DNA from: JAAYAY01 sp964429355
GTDB lineage: Bacteria > Planctomycetota > Planctomycetia > Pirellulales > Thermoguttaceae
NCBI GenBank assembly: GCA_964429355.1
Contig: CAYSCH010000102.1
Span: 1 to 24,868, forward strand
Direction of reading: 5' to 3'
Length of the DNA: 24,868 nt
In this document: in pieces, positions 22,590 through 24,868 of the stretch
Layout: the number at the start of each line of letters is the position of its first letter
How positions within the stretch are numbered: position 1 is the stretch's first letter
The notes under the pieces: generated by a model
Databases searched by the model: none
The model's input: only the letters and a program-made list of their open reading frames with translations
What the model was told of the DNA's origin: nothing
Program-made: the position numbers and the translations under genes

Positions 22590-23924
22590 ATGAGTCGATA
22601 CACCTTCCCGCTTCTGGCGATCCTCCTTGCCGGCTCGACTCTGCCGGTCCAGGCCCAGATGGTCTGTTGCGACACGCCAACCTACAAAATCGTTTACCAG
22701 ACGGTTTACGACGAGAAGCAGGTGACGGCCTACCGCATCGAATACGACACCGTCTACGACGAACAGAAGGTCACGACCTATCGGCCGGTCTGGGAAACCA
22801 CGATGCGGGAGAACCGCTACACCGTGTCGAAGGCGATTCCCGAGACATCCATGCGGGAGGAGTTCCGCACCGTGCAGAAACCGGTCTGGGAAACGGTGAT
22901 GCACGACGCCAGCTACACGCAGACCCGATGGGTCGAAGAGACGGCCGAGCGCGAGGAGCGTGTGATCGTCAACAAACCGGTCTGGGAGACGGCCGAACGC
23001 CAGGTCTGTCAGACCGTGATGAAGCCCGTTCAGGAGACCGTCTATCGCAACGAGTCGTATACCACCTACATGCCGGTTACAACCTGCAAGAGCCAGTACG
23101 TCGACCAGGGCTGTTTCCGCGAACAAGTCGAGCTCAAGCCCGGGCTGCCCAGAAATCGGTTGGCGTGGTCGTCGCCGGAGCAGCGTTGGGATCCAGTGCG
23201 AGGTATGTACGTCACCCAGCCGGCGGGACTCTACTGGAACCAGACGGAACGGGGCCGCTACGAGGTCAAAAAAGTCTGGCAACCGAACATCGTTGCTCAA
23301 CAGGTGCCGGTGACGACCATGGTCCCGCAGGTCGTCAGTCGCCAGGTGCCGGTCGAGGTTTGCACCTACAAGCCGGAAACCGTCTGCCGTACCGTCCAGG
23401 AACAGACCTGCAAGATGGTGCAGGAAGAAGTGGTCCGCAAGGTGCCATACACAGTCCGCAAGCCGGTTTGCGAGCGGGTCGAAAAGCAGATTCCGGTGCG
23501 AGTATGCCGCTGGGTCGAAGAACGGCAGGTCCGCCGAATGCCGGTGACCACGTACCGCACCGTGTGTGAAGAGAAGGTCGAGCAGGTGCCTGTCCGGACG
23601 TGCAAGATGGTTGCCTTCGAGCAAACCGTCCGCACGCCGCGCTGCGTTGAGCGGCGGGTTCCCGTAACCTACACCTGCCGCGTACCGCGTACGATCTGCT
23701 GCCGCATTCCGCTGGATGCTTGCGGGAATCCGATCGAGACCATTGTCCCTGAATCGTCGCCCGGCGATTCCCCGGCCGGCGAAACCACCATCGGCACGGA
23801 GCCGACCGTCAGCAACCAGACCCCGACCCTGGCCCCCAAGACGGATTCGAGCGATCCGGCCAGCCAGATCCCGACGCTCCCCAATCCGGTGAATCCGAGG
23901 ACTCTTCCCCAACCGCTCGATTGA
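22590..23924 (+). CDS. YTV-type cysteine-rich cell-wall protein
   Basis: The start is ATG 22590 with AAGGTG 8 nt upstream; 444 aa with a signal peptide at 1-22 (ending PVQA). The mature part is a run of short degenerate modules of about 20-25 residues rich in Tyr, Thr, Val, Arg and Glu, such as YKIVYQTVYDEKQVT, then three KPVWET or RPVWET units. After a central non-repetitive segment (PGLPRNRLAWSS, about 185-230), a second repeat block follows with Cys (PVEVCTYKPETVCRTV, VRKVPYTVRKPVCERV). The end is a Ser/Thr/Pro-rich tail. This matches the YTV proteins reported from planctomycetes as cell-wall-associated, probably disulfide-crosslinked structural proteins. No enzyme motif is seen. The long intergenic region upstream suggests dedicated control. 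Confidence 0.9.
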   Translation: MSRYTFPLLAILLAGSTLPVQAQMVCCDTPTYKIVYQTVYDEKQVTAYRIEYDTVYDEQKVTTYRPVWETTMRENRYTVSKAIPETSMREEFRTVQKPVWETVMHDASYTQTRWVEETAEREERVIVNKPVWETAERQVCQTVMKPVQETVYRNESYTTYMPVTTCKSQYVDQGCFREQVELKPGLPRNRLAWSSPEQRWDPVRGMYVTQPAGLYWNQTERGRYEVKKVWQPNIVAQQVPVTTMVPQVVSRQVPVEVCTYKPETVCRTVQEQTCKMVQEEVVRKVPYTVRKPVCERVEKQIPVRVCRWVEERQVRRMPVTTYRTVCEEKVEQVPVRTCKMVAFEQTVRTPRCVERRVPVTYTCRVPRTICCRIPLDACGNPIETIVPESSPGDSPAGETTIGTEPTVSNQTPTLAPKTDSSDPASQIPTLPNPVNPRTLPQPLD

Positions 23925-24037
23925 GCGGGCTTGGGAGAGGCAGCGTCAACAAGATTGGCGACGTCCAAACAAGCCTCTGAGTGACTGTGCAAGATTCCTG
24001 TTGGCGGCAACCAATAGGGGTTGATCCACCGGGCCAC

Positions 24038-24868
24038 TCATTCCCTCATCTTTTTTTCCCTCTCCGGCGGCGCCATCTGCGAGAACAGGTCCACCGGCCA
24101 CGTGCCTAAACGCTCGAAGCCCTCGGGTACCTCCTGTTTGAACTGCACGTAAGCCTGCACCTTGCCTTGGGTCGTCCAGGTGAACGCTTTGGCCGCGTCG
24201 CCCGGCGTGAACAGGCTGTAGCCGGCCAACGTGCAGTCTTCCAGGTCGACGTGCAGGCGCCCGGTGGGCGAGTGCCCCTCGGTGCAGAGAATGCCGGTGC
24301 ATTTGCCCCCCATTTCGGGCTGGGTGAAGTTGAGCACGATCATCCGGCAGTTGGTGAACTTCGCCCGTGCGCAGTGGCTGGCATAGGAGATGGCCACAGC
24401 ATTGTCGCTGTGGACCAGCGTGCAGTCCTCAAAGACGACGTGGGGATGCTCGGGCATCGTCTTCTCCCAACCGCCAACGAGGACGGCTGCCGTGTCGCCG
24501 ACCCAGTCGAGGGCCAGGAAGTAACAGTGACGGAACACACTCGGTTCACCGGGGCGCACGGTGGGATACGCCACGCCGCCGCCAAAGGCCCGGCCGGTGC
24601 CCACGCAGTTCTCAACGATGACCGTGAAACCTTCGCCGCTCTTGTTCGTCAGGTCCCAGAACAGGCCGCCATCGCCGCCTGCCGTGTAGAGATTGCGGAA
24701 GATCCAGCGGTCGCAGACGATGCTCGAAAACGTCTCCTGGTTGTTTCCGTGGGGCCAGTGCTTGTCGGAGGCCCGCAAAGGCCCCCACCAGTCCCAGCTC
24801 TTGAAACCCTTCTCGGTGGCCCCCGAATCGATGACCACCCAGCCTGTAGCGCGCGAAGCGAGCGAGCC
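24038..24868 (-). CDS. Right-handed beta-helix-like protein, 5' end cut by window edge
   Basis: The minus-strand frame is open from the right edge to TGA at 24040-24038, about 276 codons. A GTG at 24838 could be read as a start, but the frame continues upstream without a stop and no signal peptide follows it, so the gene is treated as partial. Repeated short segments of the type VVFEDCTLVHSDNA, AKFTNCRMIVLNF and VDLEDCTLAGYSLF are coils of a parallel beta-helix, common in polysaccharide lyases, pectate-lyase-like and other secreted carbohydrate proteins. The last about 50 residues leave this pattern (VQAYVQFKQEVPEGFERLG). The substrate is unknown. The last about 27 bp of the window are a GC-rich repeat-like sequence, so the extreme N-terminal codons may not belong to this gene. 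Confidence 0.7.
   Translation of the reverse strand, partial: GSLASRATGWVVIDSGATEKGFKSWDWWGPLRASDKHWPHGNNQETFSSIVCDRWIFRNLYTAGGDGGLFWDLTNKSGEGFTVIVENCVGTGRAFGGGVAYPTVRPGEPSVFRHCYFLALDWVGDTAAVLVGGWEKTMPEHPHVVFEDCTLVHSDNAVAISYASHCARAKFTNCRMIVLNFTQPEMGGKCTGILCTEGHSPTGRLHVDLEDCTLAGYSLFTPGDAAKAFTWTTQGKVQAYVQFKQEVPEGFERLGTWPVDLFSQMAPPEREKKMRE

Noticed and set aside
22398..23912. 504-codon open frame antisense to the YTV gene
   Set aside because: It is rich in His, Arg, Leu and Asp without any family motif and mirrors the repetitive codon use of the YTV gene; the plus-strand signal peptide and repeats are clearly real.
24836..24838. GTG 24838 as a true start of the beta-helix protein
   Set aside because: The frame is open upstream to the edge, and no signal peptide or ribosome-binding site is present.

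Overview
The window looks like a chromosomal scaffold from a high-GC planctomycete, probably Pirellulales-like. The evidence is a cysteine-rich 'YTV' cell-wall protein, a diheme protein related to the hydrazine-synthase alpha subunit, several planctomycete-type secreted glycosidase families (GH106, DUF4091/GH123-like, GHL10-like), and frequent weak Shine-Dalgarno sites. Two runs of exactly ten N (7026-7035, 20054-20063) are scaffolding placeholders. Each sits inside an otherwise intact gene, and in both the reading frames on either side are restored only if the true missing length is a multiple of three.

Left part (1-13475), carbohydrate and secreted-protein region. Reading leftward on the minus strand are a HzsA-like diheme protein with an N-terminal NPCBM-type domain, a DUF4091/GH123-like protein, a C-terminal remnant of an alpha/beta hydrolase, a GHL10-like TIM-barrel protein, a secreted protein built from four copies of a 'GW' module, and the GTPase Der, which runs off the left edge. 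Divergent from the HzsA-like gene, on the plus strand, is a large GH106 (alpha-L-rhamnosidase-like) protein. It has two in-frame starts: one makes a Tat-type leader and the other a Sec-type leader.

Middle part (13655-21959), aromatic and aryl-CoA metabolism. It holds a class II DAHP synthase (shikimate pathway entry), a double ACT-domain protein, a DcaP-like outer-membrane porin, a phenylacetate-CoA ligase (paaK) coupled to a YciA-type hotdog protein, and a minus-strand operon iorA-iorB-PaaI-type thioesterase. Together they could interconvert aryl-2-oxoacids, aryl-acetyl-CoA and aryl-acetates: IorAB oxidatively decarboxylates arylpyruvates to aryl-acetyl-CoA, PaaK activates the acids, the thioesterases release CoA, and the ACT protein may sense an aromatic amino acid. 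The DAHP synthase next door suggests a link to aromatic amino acid supply.

Right part (21960-24868). A 630-bp divergent intergenic region with several palindromes precedes the YTV-type cell-wall protein. A right-handed beta-helix-like protein follows, reading leftward and cut by the right edge inside a GC-rich repeat-like sequence.

No rRNA, tRNA, CRISPR array, transposase or integrase was recognised. Long open frames opposite the real genes are coding-bias shadows and are left out. Nothing here is clearly a new defence or mobile system. The most unusual items are the broken-gene joints beside two glycosidase genes, the four-module secreted protein, the missing catalytic Asp in the YciA-like protein, and the combined IOR/PaaK/ACT/thioesterase layout.
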